NCBI GenBank assembly: GCA_036898135.1
Contig: CM072516.1
Span: 22,251,948 to 22,315,947 of the forward strand
Direction: 5' to 3'
Length of the DNA: 64,000 nt
From: Oncomelania hupensis
Taxonomy: Eukaryota > Mollusca > Gastropoda > Littorinimorpha > Pomatiopsidae
Position numbers and translations under genes: made by a program. The notes beneath the pieces were generated by a model. The model saw only the letters and a program-made list of their open reading frames with translations, did no database searches and was not told where the DNA came from. Of this stretch, positions 38,120 through 48,165 are shown piece by piece (positions within the stretch are counted from its first letter, which is position 1; the number at the start of each line of letters is the position of its first letter).

Positions 38120-38235
38120 AAAGCTGAAACCAAAGAAAAAGTGTTCACCCCCAAAGGGGTTGGAACCAACAACCTCTAGAGGTGGAAATTAGCTCCCAAA
38201 CCAACTGTGCTACAGGGCACACCAAATGAAACTAT
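38120..38235 (-). mobile_element. tRNA-derived SINE head (reverse), within ISL2EU spacer
   Basis: On the minus strand: GCCCTGTAGCACAGTTGG (A box), then GTTGGTTCCAACCCC (B box). Two ~50-bp near-repeats (AAAAACATT(G/A)GTGAGCT) follow on the tail side at 38066-38125. Confidence 0.65.
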
Positions 38236-38624
38236 GTACAGCAGCAAAAATATTGTGGTTTCACTATCTGCAGATAATATTTATTGGAATTTTCTAAAGT
38301 GGTTGCACACATCACATCTCAATAGGCAATAGAAAAAAAGTGAGTTTACAGAAATAGCAGCATTAAAAAAAGAATGTTTAAAGAAACTAGCTACTGGGTG
38401 GTCGGTGATTGTTAGGTAAGTTTTTTGTCGCACAAACACAAAAGTGGGAAATATGAGACATTTTACGCATTCAGGATTTTGCTAAACTCAAAAACCAGAA
38501 TAATTATATTATGTAAAAAAATGCATGTGAATAGATTTATATTTGTTGAAATTGTTTATTTTGAGTACATGTATATGTAGTCTTATCTCTAATGTATACT
38601 GTTACAAAAATACTTCATAGTTAG

Positions 38625-38760
38625 TAAGGCGATCGCCTCCTGATCTTCGAGTCAGGAGTTCAAAGTTCGGTGAGGGCTAAATGTATGTGGCCTTATACCA
38701 ACAACGACTTGAGAAGTTTTAGTTGGAAAATGCGCTATATAAAAACATTTATAAATATAA
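38625..38760 (+). mobile_element. Short tRNA-derived SINE, within ISL2EU spacer
   Basis: The head is GTTAGTAAGGCGATCGCCTC then AGGAGTTCAAAGTTCGGTG (B-box-like). It ends in GGAAAATGCGCTATATAAAA, the same kind of 3' end seen in family-1 SINEs and LINE tails of this window. Confidence 0.65.
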
Positions 38761-39235
38761 TTATCAGTATTACTAATGTGTTAAGAGACTTTTGTTCAAA
38801 GACAGATTGTGATAGCAGAACATAAATCAAAGCACTGTGTACACTAGTTACTCATGTTAACATTGACAACTGTTTATTCAAACAATGTTGAAATAAAAAA
38901 AAAAAAGTATTGTGTGCAAGTGAAGACACAAACGTTTGGACTGTTCATTATATTTTATTGCCCCCTATGTGTTTGTAAATCTTTCATCAAATCATCTATG
39001 CTCACATAATTATGTGTTTACCTCTTCCTTCCAATTCCATGCTCAAATGAAGAGCAAAGCTAAGACTAATTACAAAGCATCCACACAAACAGCACACATT
39101 TCAGAGCAGTCAATGTTATTGCACGATGACAGTACTATGCACGCAACACTGAACTAGCATCAGCAATAGTTAATAACAAGAAAACAAACAAAAAAAGTTT
39201 TTACATTATAGCAACATATGTGAAGACTTGTCTTC

Positions 39236-39412
39236 GGTGTTCCTCAGGGGTCAGTTCTAGGCCCTGTTCTTTTCATCCTATACACATCTCTGTCTCACAT
39301 CATCCAAAACCATGACACTTTCCACCATTTCTACACAGACGACACACAGCTGAAAAACGGTGACACTCCTCAAAACCTTTTGTATGAAGCTGGATGGTTA
39401 GAATGAATGCGC
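39236..39412 (+). pseudogene. LINE reverse transcriptase fragment
   Basis: Translation from 39236 reads GVPQGSVLGPVLFILYTSLS then HIIQNHDTFHHFYTDDTQLK. It contains the RT motif GVPQGSVLGP and the catalytic box as YTDD in place of the usual YADD. Coding similarity stops after about 50 codons. The sequence is then interrupted by retroposon copy B and resumes at 40003 as a 3' tail. It is a deleted, inactive fragment of a Jockey/CR1-group non-LTR element. Confidence 0.88.
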
Positions 39413-40013
39413 GAGTACTGCGCACCCCCGTTGGGGTGCCGGGGGTTTCAGTATAAATAGTATCCCCACTTTCTGGAAATTTAGTGCTTTAAATTCCCAC
39501 TGTCGCTGTCTTTCTCATTTGCTCTTTCTCATTCCTGCTCTGTTCTATCAATCTGCTATACTATCGTCTTCTTCGCTAGACCAGTCTCCTACCTTTTTTC
39601 TTGAAAACTCTTCCGGGACAAGACTCCTGTTTGTGTATGAGGTCTGTTGGATCAGCTTGGGAATATTGGACGCTTTCTGCCAGGTGGTCACTAGGGCTTC
39701 CGATGATGTTATTATTTAGCAATGTAGGCATTTTATATGTATGTGTTTTGTTGATAATTTATAATGATGTTTGTATTCTATTTTGTTTTTGTAAACGGGG
39801 GTTCGATAAGTTGGGGTGAAGCCTCAGCCGTCCCCTGCGTGGGATGTCTTTATTGTAAAGTGACTGGCTGGTGGAGGGCATTCAGTTTTCCCACTAGGGT
39901 TGTTTCAGCAGATCTTTTATGCGGATTGGGGGTTGTCCGGTCCTGATTTGGCTCGGAAGAGTCCGCTGGACCTAAAACAACAATTATGTAATGTAATGTA
40001 ATGAGTACTGCGC
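39413..40013 (+). mobile_element. ~580-bp retroposon, copy B, with 11-bp target duplication
   Basis: The body is 39424-40002, flanked by GAGTACTGCGC at 39413-39423 and 40003-40013. It starts ACCCCCGTTGGGGTGCC, has TATAAATAG about 30 nt in, and ends GGACCTAAAACAACAATT plus a (GTAAT)n tail. It is very similar to copy C. No tRNA-, 5S- or 7SL-like head was seen, and no reverse transcriptase is encoded. The duplication length and the tail indicate target-primed reverse transcription driven by a LINE. The open frames inside show no domain. Confidence 0.92.
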
Positions 40014-40078
40014 TTTGAACTAATATTGTTCCTTGGGGGAAAAAACGCTATATAAATATCATTATTATTATTAATAGA
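40003..40078 (+). mobile_element. 3' tail of the interrupted LINE
   Basis: The sequence GCGCTTTGAACTAATATTG ... ACGCTATATAAATATC followed by ATTATTATTATTA is a typical non-LTR 3' end. It continues the LINE fragment that ends at 39412. The right duplication of copy B overlaps its start. Confidence 0.75.
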
Positions 40079-40106
40079 TTAATACATTTCATTAGTAACA
40101 GTGATA

Positions 40107-42459
40107 TTAACATGGGCATATTTGTTTGCATGGGATTGCAGAAGCACCTACATCTTCAACAGCAGATCTTTTGGCTTTACATTCGTGTTCAGATTCAGCC
40201 GTTGCTTTGATCAGTTCTGGAGCAACCTTTTGTTCCCAAAACCAGATCAACTTGGGCAAGATACTGTCCCAAAAGTCAACATCAAAGTGTACAGTCACTG
40301 TTAGTGATCCATGATGGGTGAAAATGTACAAGTCACATTCCTTGGTTCCAGACAAAGCAAGCTGGCCTTGTATTTGGCCATAATATACATGTGTTTTAGA
40401 AAGTGTTGTCTGGTTGTTGTCGCAAGAAAGATATGGTACATTATCCTCAGTAGGAGCTGTATTTCTGATAGAGTACGGACATTTTATTTCACACAGCCTT
40501 TCATCTTTATGACATCTGCATGTTACAACTAGATCTGGACTGCTGGCCAGAAACGGATGATGTTTAGACACAATCAACCCACTATCTCTAGCCTTCAACC
40601 CTTTATGTTTCTTTTTCTGTTCTGTGATGTATGCAGCTTTTGCATAGTGCTCCATGGAAAATCCATGTTTCAAAGCTGGTGTTATAAGCTCTTTTCCTTC
40701 TTTACCTACAATGCTCTTGACCAGGCTCTCACAAGACACATCTTCTCCTTCTTTTAATGCTGTCCTAGCTTTTGTGCTTATTCTGTAGAAGGATGAGGAT
40801 GTCAGTCTTCCAAATCTGTGATTTTTCCAATCATCTGAGGCTGTTTGGTCCCTCGTGTTTTCCTCTAAAACTTTAATGTCATTGTCAGTAAGAATCATAG
40901 CATTTTTTAGCTCTTCTACAGTGGTACAATTTTGTGCCAGTGTCAAGGGGGGGTCAGGAAGCACTGGTTTGGGTGGCATTGTAGGTTTCCTTTTTTCTTT
41001 CATCAAAACAAAACAACTATCTGAAGCCTCCTCCAAAATCAGATCCTTGAACTGCTCTGAAATTTCTTCACCATTCAGCAGTTTTTGAGCATGATGTTCA
41101 TCGAAAGGCTGGAATTGCTTCTTCTTCTGTTTACTTTCAATTTTATATTTTCTTGATAGCGTTTGTCCATATTTGTCTTTTACAACATGCATATCTTGCC
41201 ATCGTCCAGGTTTTACTGCCAAGCCCCTCCTTGGCACTACCCAAGCACAAAGACCATCAGTACAAGCTTGTTCAGTAGCCCCCAATCTAACTGCAGCCTC
41301 AATCCTGAACAACAGTCCAGCTATATGGTTACATGAACCCAAAAGTCCCGCTGGACAAGTGCAATAAGCTGTTTTAATTTCACCCCCCGATGACTTGTCA
41401 GATTTTTTCTCTACCATCACCCACACACTCCATGCTTTTTTCCTGACATTCATGGAAGGAAAAACTTGCGCTTTCAAATAAGCCACAGGGGAGGAGGGTT
41501 GTGACTTCTTTCACCCACTCACATGTGTAATATCTGTAAGCTTTCCCCTGTTTATATTCATTCAACATTTTTTTTGTAAGGTCTTTTGGGTTTGTTGTGG
41601 TCTGCCCCAAGTACTCAGCAATGTCAGTGATGAAGATGTTTGGCCAGTGAGTAACACCTTCTGCTTCAGACATCCAACCGTGTTTGATGTTCAAAGGGTC
41701 TGGATGCAGCTGGCCGTCTTGATGCAGTCTGGCAGTGTACTCGTTGACCAGCTTCTTCTCTGCCTCCTCTCTCTGTGCGTCCACTGGGGAGTCATCCTCA
41801 TATGCAGCAAATGCTCTGAAAAAATAAATTGTTACTAAATAGTGTATAGAAGAAACTAAACATGGCAGTTGTCAGATTTACTGCATGTGGCACAAAACAT
41901 GACATAGGCCTATGTTATTTTTCTCGTGAACAGGATACGGCACTAAGAGGTTTAACCAATGCTATTGGATAAATTTTACCCATGAACGCAGTAAAGCTCA
42001 ACCATGAATCAAATAACTTTATAAAACGCTGAAATGCCCTCACCAAAATGCCAAACAAACATGACACATGTGACATGGCCTGACAGTGACACCACTACGA
42101 TCTCTCTCGAGTCTCATCTGAATTTTAGCAGATCTGATGCTTTTACTTTCATGGAGTGATTGAACATCGCAAGCAAACGCTATTAATAAATCTACGTCGA
42201 CCGATTTTACTCTCTTAAAAATTTTAAACAACAAAGCTCCAAAAGTTCAACGCCGGTGATAGAAAGGTAAGCAGCCGAACTTCATCTTTCAGCATTGCTG
42301 GTGTAAATATAATCAAAAATAAGAAGAAAACCGTGCTTACCTAGCCGTAAGTTCATCAAAAGAACCCTCTACATTCTTCTTCCGAACGCTCAAATAATGT
42401 TGCAGGGCTTCTGGGGTCCATAATCTAAACTTTTCAAGGGCTTGTCCGTCAAGGTCCAT
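40107..42459 (-). pseudogene. SWIM + YqaJ-type exonuclease of the ISL2EU element (two exons, one frameshift)
   Basis: Exon 1 (42459-42341) starts MDLDGQALEKFRLWTPEALQ, a SAP-like helical start, and ends AG/GTAAGC. Exon 2 follows a TTTCAG acceptor at 41816 and joins in phase (ELTA-R-AFAAYEDD). It reads to about 41500, where a one-base indel in a C-rich run shifts the frame from EWVKEVTT to PVAYLKAQVFPSM. It then runs open to a stop at 40107. It includes a SWIM zinc finger YCTCPAGLLGSCNHIAG (about 41325-41372) and a lambda-exonuclease/YqaJ-like PD-(D/E)XK core: RFGRLTSSSF, GFSMEHYAKAAYI, SSPDLVV, CEIKCPYS (E at 40490) and YYGQIQGQLALSG. ISL2EU elements carry this second protein. It may process ends or assist repair, but that role is not established. 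Length is about 609 codons. Only the indel prevents an intact product. Confidence 0.92.
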
Positions 42460-42485
42460 AGTAAGAAGCAGGCTCGGAAAACAAA

Positions 42486-42560
42486 ACCGGAAGTGCTCTT
42501 ACTTGACGTCGTTTATGAAAAGGTCTGAGCATGCGCGAGATCTGGAACTCTCAAGAGGTC
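42486..42560. repeat. Right terminal and subterminal inverted repeat of the ISL2EU element
   Basis: The outer block at 42541-42560 and inner block at 42486-42509 pair with the left end. The nuclease gene starts only 101 bp inside this end, so its promoter must lie within or overlap the terminal repeat. Confidence 0.88.
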
Positions 42561-42562
42561 TA

Positions 42563-44810
42563 TTAATTTTTTTCCCTTGCATTTGGAAAAATACGGGGCA
42601 GATTAAATTTACAATAAAAATATATTTTGTAATTTTTCATGAACCAGAACGTCTTCAATACGTCTTCAACACACATTATTTCAGTTTTAGCATTCTCCGC
42701 TGCAGTGTCGAAGAACCTAACTCACAATGTGTAAGCTTCTGAAGTATATGCCTGGGTCAAGCCTATGCTTGATATAGATCTCTAACAATTAGTTTGCATT
42801 TTCTTAGGACTTATATGAGACGTAACAGGAAATCACAAAGAAGAGAACAGGCAGCCAAAGACATTGCTGACCACAATAGTGACTAGAGGATCGTGACCAA
42901 AGAAGCATCCAAGACACTTCGTAACAGCCAGAACTAAGTAGGATAATATTAATTAGAGAAACGCCGTGACAGTCACTAATTGGCAGAGACAGTTCTGCCT
43001 AATGAACTGAGAACGACTGAAGTATGATAGTTTTATCTCCCTACACTGCAGGACAACTACATGTAAAACAATATTCTCACTGCCTGACCCGTGTCCATGG
43101 GCAAAGAGAACGCGAGTTTGGAGTCTGAATAAAAACTTGGAACAGAAGCACTAAAATGGCCACCGCTTGCTTCAACAACATAAATGTGTATTCTCTTCAC
43201 ACACAAACACACCCACACCCACACACACACAAGACACACACAGACACGCACACCCACACCCACACAGAGTTTTATGGGTCATTAAGTAATGCGAATTTGT
43301 GTGTGTGTGTGTGCTGTACCACAACAAACCGCAACAATAGAAATCACAAGAAATAAATCTACAAAAGGTACTCTTCCTGCAACATCATTCCTTGTACAAA
43401 CGTTTTGTGTTAGGCCACCACCTTAGCATGCTGTTTGGCGGTACAATTGCCTAATGACATCAACTAATTGGAGGCAGTATTATCATTATGTTAATAACTA
43501 TATTCAGAGAGCATTTAGAAATAATTAATATGCAATGCAAATGAAATACGAAATAATACCGTGGCACAACGATTAGTTCAGCGCTGCTGAAAACCACTAC
43601 CCTCTCTCTGCTAATTATCATCAGTAAACAGTACAATCTAAGACAATGCAACATTTCTTAACGGACTGCATTGAAGAGAAAAGCAAAACTATAATTATTG
43701 CGGCAATTAATTGTACTCAAAGCCTCACGTTATATTTATAATTTCAATAAAAACAAACTATCATTCAAAAGGAATGACTGCTAAAGACCGCCTTTCTTGT
43801 TCGTGTGTGTGGCAACTACCCTATCCACAGGGACCACCCCAGCGCACGTGGTATGGAATTAGGTACAAGAGCAATGGTGGTCAAATGAATTCATCTGCTG
43901 TCACGGTGTAATAGAAGACCACCCAGCTGGTCATAAGTCAGCATCCCTGTCTTACTGAACTCATCCATTAACCTCGTATAAAGAATCATCATTGGGTTCA
44001 TACAGCACGGATGTGCCTCTATTCTAAGGGATATAAACCGTCTAGTGCTAAAGCAGACGACCTTTCGTACGGTATATTTTATATTTTACGATCCCACACG
44101 AGTCTTAAGATTCAAATTTCGCATTAATAATAGACCAAAAATTTATTAATATGTCAGCAAATAGCCATCTCTAAAAATTAATTAGACATTCAATATAAGT
44201 GTAGCCTAGCGGAGTATTTGACTCCCGCCTCTCGGTCACCACCTTGTGAACCCGGCCCAACCCGAACTGTTATTTTCATTTCATTGTTGCCCTGCAAGGC
44301 GGGGAAGCATGTTGATAGTAAACCTGATTGCCGGCTACTATTGTCACGACACTCTCTGCAGGTCACTGCCACTAACCTGCATACAATGCCTTCCGACAAT
44401 GTAGTCCTGCTCATCACCACAAGCAGAAGACGAATAGTCAGGCGGGAAGAACATAAGTCGTGTATTGCCTTGTCCTGCATAACCCAATGGCCACACCAAC
44501 TATTTCTGCACAGCAGGAGCCACCCAAGGCTAGATTAACCAACAACTGGAAGGTAGACAATCGCTCCCAAGCGTGAACAGTCGCTTTTCATTCCACCACA
44601 TAAGCTCATGAGCAAGTTTGATCCAGACCCCAGGCTCACTTTTATTGTTGGTTTGTGGCTGGACTGATCACACGTTCAGTCTGTGCTGATGAAGGCGACA
44701 GGATACTAGGATAGTCGCTGAAAGCTACACGACTAAGTAGCCATTTACGCATGTGTGACTTGTCAACAAATCTGTGGCCGATAAATTCGTCTTTCTTGTA
44801 ATGTTAAACT
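42563..44810. other. Gene-free stretch
   Basis: A (CA)n-rich stretch at 43200-43268 and a (GT)n run at 43298-43313. A weak tRNA-like segment at about 44200-44262 is too degraded to call. Nothing else was recognised. Confidence 0.45.
43200..43268. repeat. (CA)n-rich simple repeat
   Basis: Imperfect CA repeat with CCCA interruptions. Confidence 0.9.
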
Positions 44811-45050
44811 GCCCCACCGCCGTAGCTCAGAACGTTCGCCTGACACACCTCATGACCCAGGTTCGAATCCCCTGGTGGGCATGCTAAGCAGTTGCCATTT
44901 ACACTGTCCGTATTTGCAGTATGATTGCTCTTGTGGTTCAGTGTTGCTTTGGGTCCCTACTCACTCCTCCCTTGGATGGTTATCCCCGTCTGCCATATCG
45001 CCAATGGTGGGTGCAGGCGTTAAACTTCAATGTTCATTCAATGCTAGACT
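44811..45050 (+). mobile_element. tRNA-derived SINE, family 3
   Basis: The head has CCGTAGCTCAGAACG (A box) and CCAGGTTCGAATCCC (perfect B box), with a partly pairing acceptor-like arm (CCCACCG / TGGTGGG). The body ends GGTGCAGGCGTTAAACTTCA and an ATTCA tail. The T arm does not pair properly, so it is not a working tRNA gene. Confidence 0.82.
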
Positions 45051-45255
45051 AGTTTCGTCACAGTTTTTCCGATCCCCACCCCCCGCCCCCCTTCTCCCCT
45101 CCATCTCTCTCTTTCTCTCACTCTCTCCCATAAACACACAACCCCGCCTCACTCAAAGAGCAAGGATTAAAGCTAACTTAAAGGAGAATCGCACTTTGCA
45201 AAGGTACATCGTCAAGATCATTATCGCATTACCAAGTCTTGACTTGAATGTTCCA

Positions 45256-45864
45256 AACCTACTCTGTTTCCCCCGTTGGGGTGCCGGGGGGTTTCAGTAT
45301 AAATAGTATCCCCACTTTCTGGAAATTTAGTGCTTTAAATTCCCACTGTCGCTGTCTTTCACATTTGCTCTTTCTCATTCCTGCTCTGTTCTATCAATCT
45401 GCTATACTATCTTCTTCTTCGCTAGACCAGTCACCTACCTTTTTTCTTGAAAACTCTTCTGGGACAAGATTCCTTATTTGTATATGAGGTCTGTTGGATC
45501 AGCTTAGGAATATTGGACGCTTTCTGCCAGGTGGTCACTAGGGCTTCCTAAGATGTTATTATTTAGCAATGTAGGCATTTTATATGTATGTGTTTTGTTG
45601 ATAATTTATAATGATGTTTGTTTTCTATTTTGTTTTTGTAAACGGGGGTTCGATAAGTTGGGGTGAAGCCTCAGCCGTCCCCTGCGTGGGATGTCTTTAT
45701 TGTAAAGTGACTGGCTGGTGGAGAGCTTTCGGTTTTACCACCAGGGTTGTTTCAGCAGATCTTTTATGCGGATCGGGGGTTGTCCGGTCCTGATTTGGCT
45801 CGGAAGAGTCCGCTGGACCTAAAGCAATAATAATGTAATGTAATGTAATGTAACCTACTCTGTT
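45256..45864 (+). mobile_element. ~580-bp retroposon, copy C, with 13-bp target duplication
   Basis: The body is 45269-45851, flanked by the perfect duplication AACCTACTCTGTT at 45256-45268 and 45852-45864. It is collinear with copies A and B from the first C-run (CCCCCGTTGGGGTGCC) to the (TAATG)n tail. It differs from copy B at scattered positions only. This is the cleanest copy for defining the element. Confidence 0.94.
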
Positions 45865-46290
45865 AGCGGTCAATGCTTTATGTATGTTTATATAGCATTA
45901 CACGTAATCAGTCGATTTTCAAACACAGCGTTTCTGTTAGTTTCTAAATTTCCTGCTATGAATTTTGCATTAGAAAAGGTCTGCCTTCCTTTCAAATAAC
46001 CTGTTCAAACAGTTTAAATCAGTCTGAGCCTGTTCTTGTGGGGAGTTCATTTTAAGGGGGATTCTGTCTGTACTGCGTGACTTTAAAAGGAAGTACTTTG
46101 GAAAAGGAAGTAAAACTGAACAGAAATTGTATTTAAGCATTAGAAATGCTTTAAATAGACTGCTCTCATACTGAAAGTGAAAAACTATTTAAAACTATTT
46201 AAATTAGTGTTGAGACGTGACGGGTCTCAAATTTGAAATGTGAATACAAATTGAAAATGATCTTAAGCAAAAGTGAAATAAACACTGCGT

Positions 46291-46509
46291 TAATTAAAAT
46301 GCAGAAGAAGAGGGAGACCGAAAAAGAGGTGGGAGGACAACATTCGAGAATGGACTGGTTTGACACTGAGCGAAACAATCAGGGTTGCTGAGGACAGGGA
46401 AAGATGGAGTACGCTGGTTAAACGATTATCTGTGGTGCCCCTACGACCTCCGAGTTACGGGATAGGATAGGATAGGATAGGATAGGATAGGATAGGATAA
46501 TTAAAATGC
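46291..46509 (+). mobile_element. 5'-truncated LINE 3' end with (GGATA)n tail and 12-bp duplication
   Basis: The body 46303-46497 encodes the end of a LINE ORF2: RRRGRPKKRWEDNIREWTGL, ERWSTLVKR and VVPLRPP. It then has eight GGATA units. The perfect duplication TAATTAAAATGC lies at 46291-46302 and 46498-46509. Only about the last 55 codons were inserted, which is typical of abortive reverse transcription. Confidence 0.92.
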
Positions 46510-47128
46510 CAGGTTAACTTGTGCTTATGAGCGCAGGTGGATTCTGGGTGCATTGTGTATGGGTGTGTGCTTGGTTGATCGATAGGTAAGAATCCATAGA
46601 TCAACTAAGTGAATACACATATTGCTGGCTGCAAAACAACATAGTCCCTTGCCAAATAACAATTCAGATTATACTCTGTAAACTATGGTTATATAACCTC
46701 ATGCAACATTATAGTGGAGAGGACTTCTGTCTTCAATATCTCAGACTTCCAGATTAGCAAAGAGTACGTTATCCAAACCAGTCTACATCAATAACGCACC
46801 ATTGCATGCTATGATTGACAAGATATCACAGTTTCTAGAAGAAGTGTTTTGGCATGAAAATTTCCGAAATTGCAGACCAATGACATAATAAACTGGATGC
46901 CGTTTGAAATACATGCCAACCTGAAACTGCAATCTGTGCCACTACAATGACAAACTAATAGTGTTGATGCTGTTTTTCAAGGGTTATTAGACGGTAAGCC
47001 AAAAGCCTCGCTTTCACGCCGTATTATCTGTACATTAGCAAACGCACTCGCTGTCCTCATCCTCTCTGCATGGTCTCTAATCCAACATAAATTTTCATTG
47101 TAAGCCCAACGAACTCCTCACACTTATC

Positions 47129-47340
47129 TCTGTTATGGGTAGGGTGCAAGGAGGTAGAAGAAGAGGGAGACCGAAAAAGAGGTGGGAGGACAACATTCGA
47201 GAATGGACTGGTTTGACACTGAGCGAAGCCATCAGGGCTGCCGAGGACAGAGAAAGATGGAGTATGCTGGTTAAACGATCATCTGTGGTGCCCCTACGAC
47301 CTCCGGGTTACGGGACAGGATAGGATAGGATAGATAGGGT
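47129..47340 (+). mobile_element. Second LINE 3' end of the same family
   Basis: It encodes MGRVQGGRRRGRPKKRWEDN, TLSEAIRAAEDRERWSMLVK and SVVPLRPPGYG with a stop, followed by a short GGATA/GATA tail. It extends slightly further 5' than the copy at 46303. Its flanking duplication is not clear (possibly GGGTAGGG). Confidence 0.88.
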
Positions 47341-48000
47341 AGGGATGGTCAGCGAATCAATGATGGGTGAAGGGGGAAAGAGGAGTCCCTCTAACTACCA
47401 GCCTCCCCTTGTCCCAATGTTGAGCAATCCCACATAAACCTCATAGTAAGAAGTATGGCCAGAGATTTGGTGACGCTTGCCTGGGTTTTAAGTATTCTCT
47501 CTAAACGCTACCTCATTCCAACCCCACCTTATCCCTCCCTTGTACAGGAAACGTTGCAGATTCTAACTTACTATTGTGTTGATAAAATCTTCTGCGTGCG
47601 GCAACATCGTTGAAAGTGTGATGGAATAACAGAAGAAGAATTAGAAGCACAAGCATAGTCGGATGCTGCTGGCAGTTACGTCCCTTAATTTGCAGCTATT
47701 TTGACATGCATAAATCATTGTGCCCGGCCTGCGCTCACGCCAACAACAAACACAACAGAACGCAGACCGATTGTATCAGGCTTAATTATTTCCAGACGCT
47801 TAACAGTGCTTTGCTGATAGGTTGTAAATATGAATTTAGAACTTCGCTGGCGTGGCGCAGATAACACGTGTTAACAATGCCAGTGCAACTTTCATACAAT
47901 AAGAACATTGCGTTCCATGCATATAACAATGACTGCGTTTTATGCATATAACAATGACAATGCGGTTTACCAAAATAGCTACGCTCAATCTCGGTCGTTG
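47341..48000. other. Gene-free stretch
   Basis: Nothing recognised. Confidence 0.4.
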
Positions 48001-48165
48001 CAGTGGATCAGTGGATTACTGTGCGCAATCGGGCAGTAAGTGTTAATCTTGCCCGTCTGGGATTTAATCCAGACTTTCATTACGTGTTCTGTGCATGTTG
48101 ATCTTATATGAGATAAGCGCCTTGAGCATAGTTCTCGGAGGTGAAACTCGCGCAATAGTAATGTC
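48001..48165 (+). mobile_element. Decayed tRNA-derived SINE
   Basis: An A-box-like GCAGTGGATCAGTGGA and a B-box-like CTGGGATTTAATCCAG. The 3' body is GATAAGCGCCTTGAGCATAG. It is more diverged than the other SINEs here. Confidence 0.5.

Larger units (their letters stand above)
33912..42560. mobile_element. ISL2EU-type (PIF-related) two-gene DNA transposon, near complete
   Basis: The ends are inverted: CACCTCTTGAGAGTTCTGGA at 33912 and, reverse complemented from 42560, GACCTCTTGAGAGTTCCAGA. TA lies directly outside each end (33910-33911 and 42561-42562), compatible with a 2-bp target duplication. A second inverted block, containing CGTCAAGTAAGA and CACTTCCGGTT, lies at 33999-34022 and 42486-42509. 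Inside are convergent spliced genes for a THAP/DDE transposase (+) and a SWIM/YqaJ nuclease (-). This pair is the hallmark of the Repbase class ISL2EU (formerly IS4EU). The spacer between the genes (36848-40106) holds later insertions. Both genes carry a small frameshift, so this copy is probably inactive unless those are assembly errors. Confidence 0.93.

Noticed and set aside
39601..39819. Small membrane-protein-like frame MRSVGSAWEYWTLS... shared between retroposon copies
   Set aside because: It lies in a non-coding retroposon. Reading lengths differ between copies and no sign of coding constraint could be judged.
44820..44885. tRNA gene with a perfect B box
   Set aside because: The T arm does not pair, the spacing before the A box is wrong, and a SINE body follows. 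It is a tRNA-derived SINE head.
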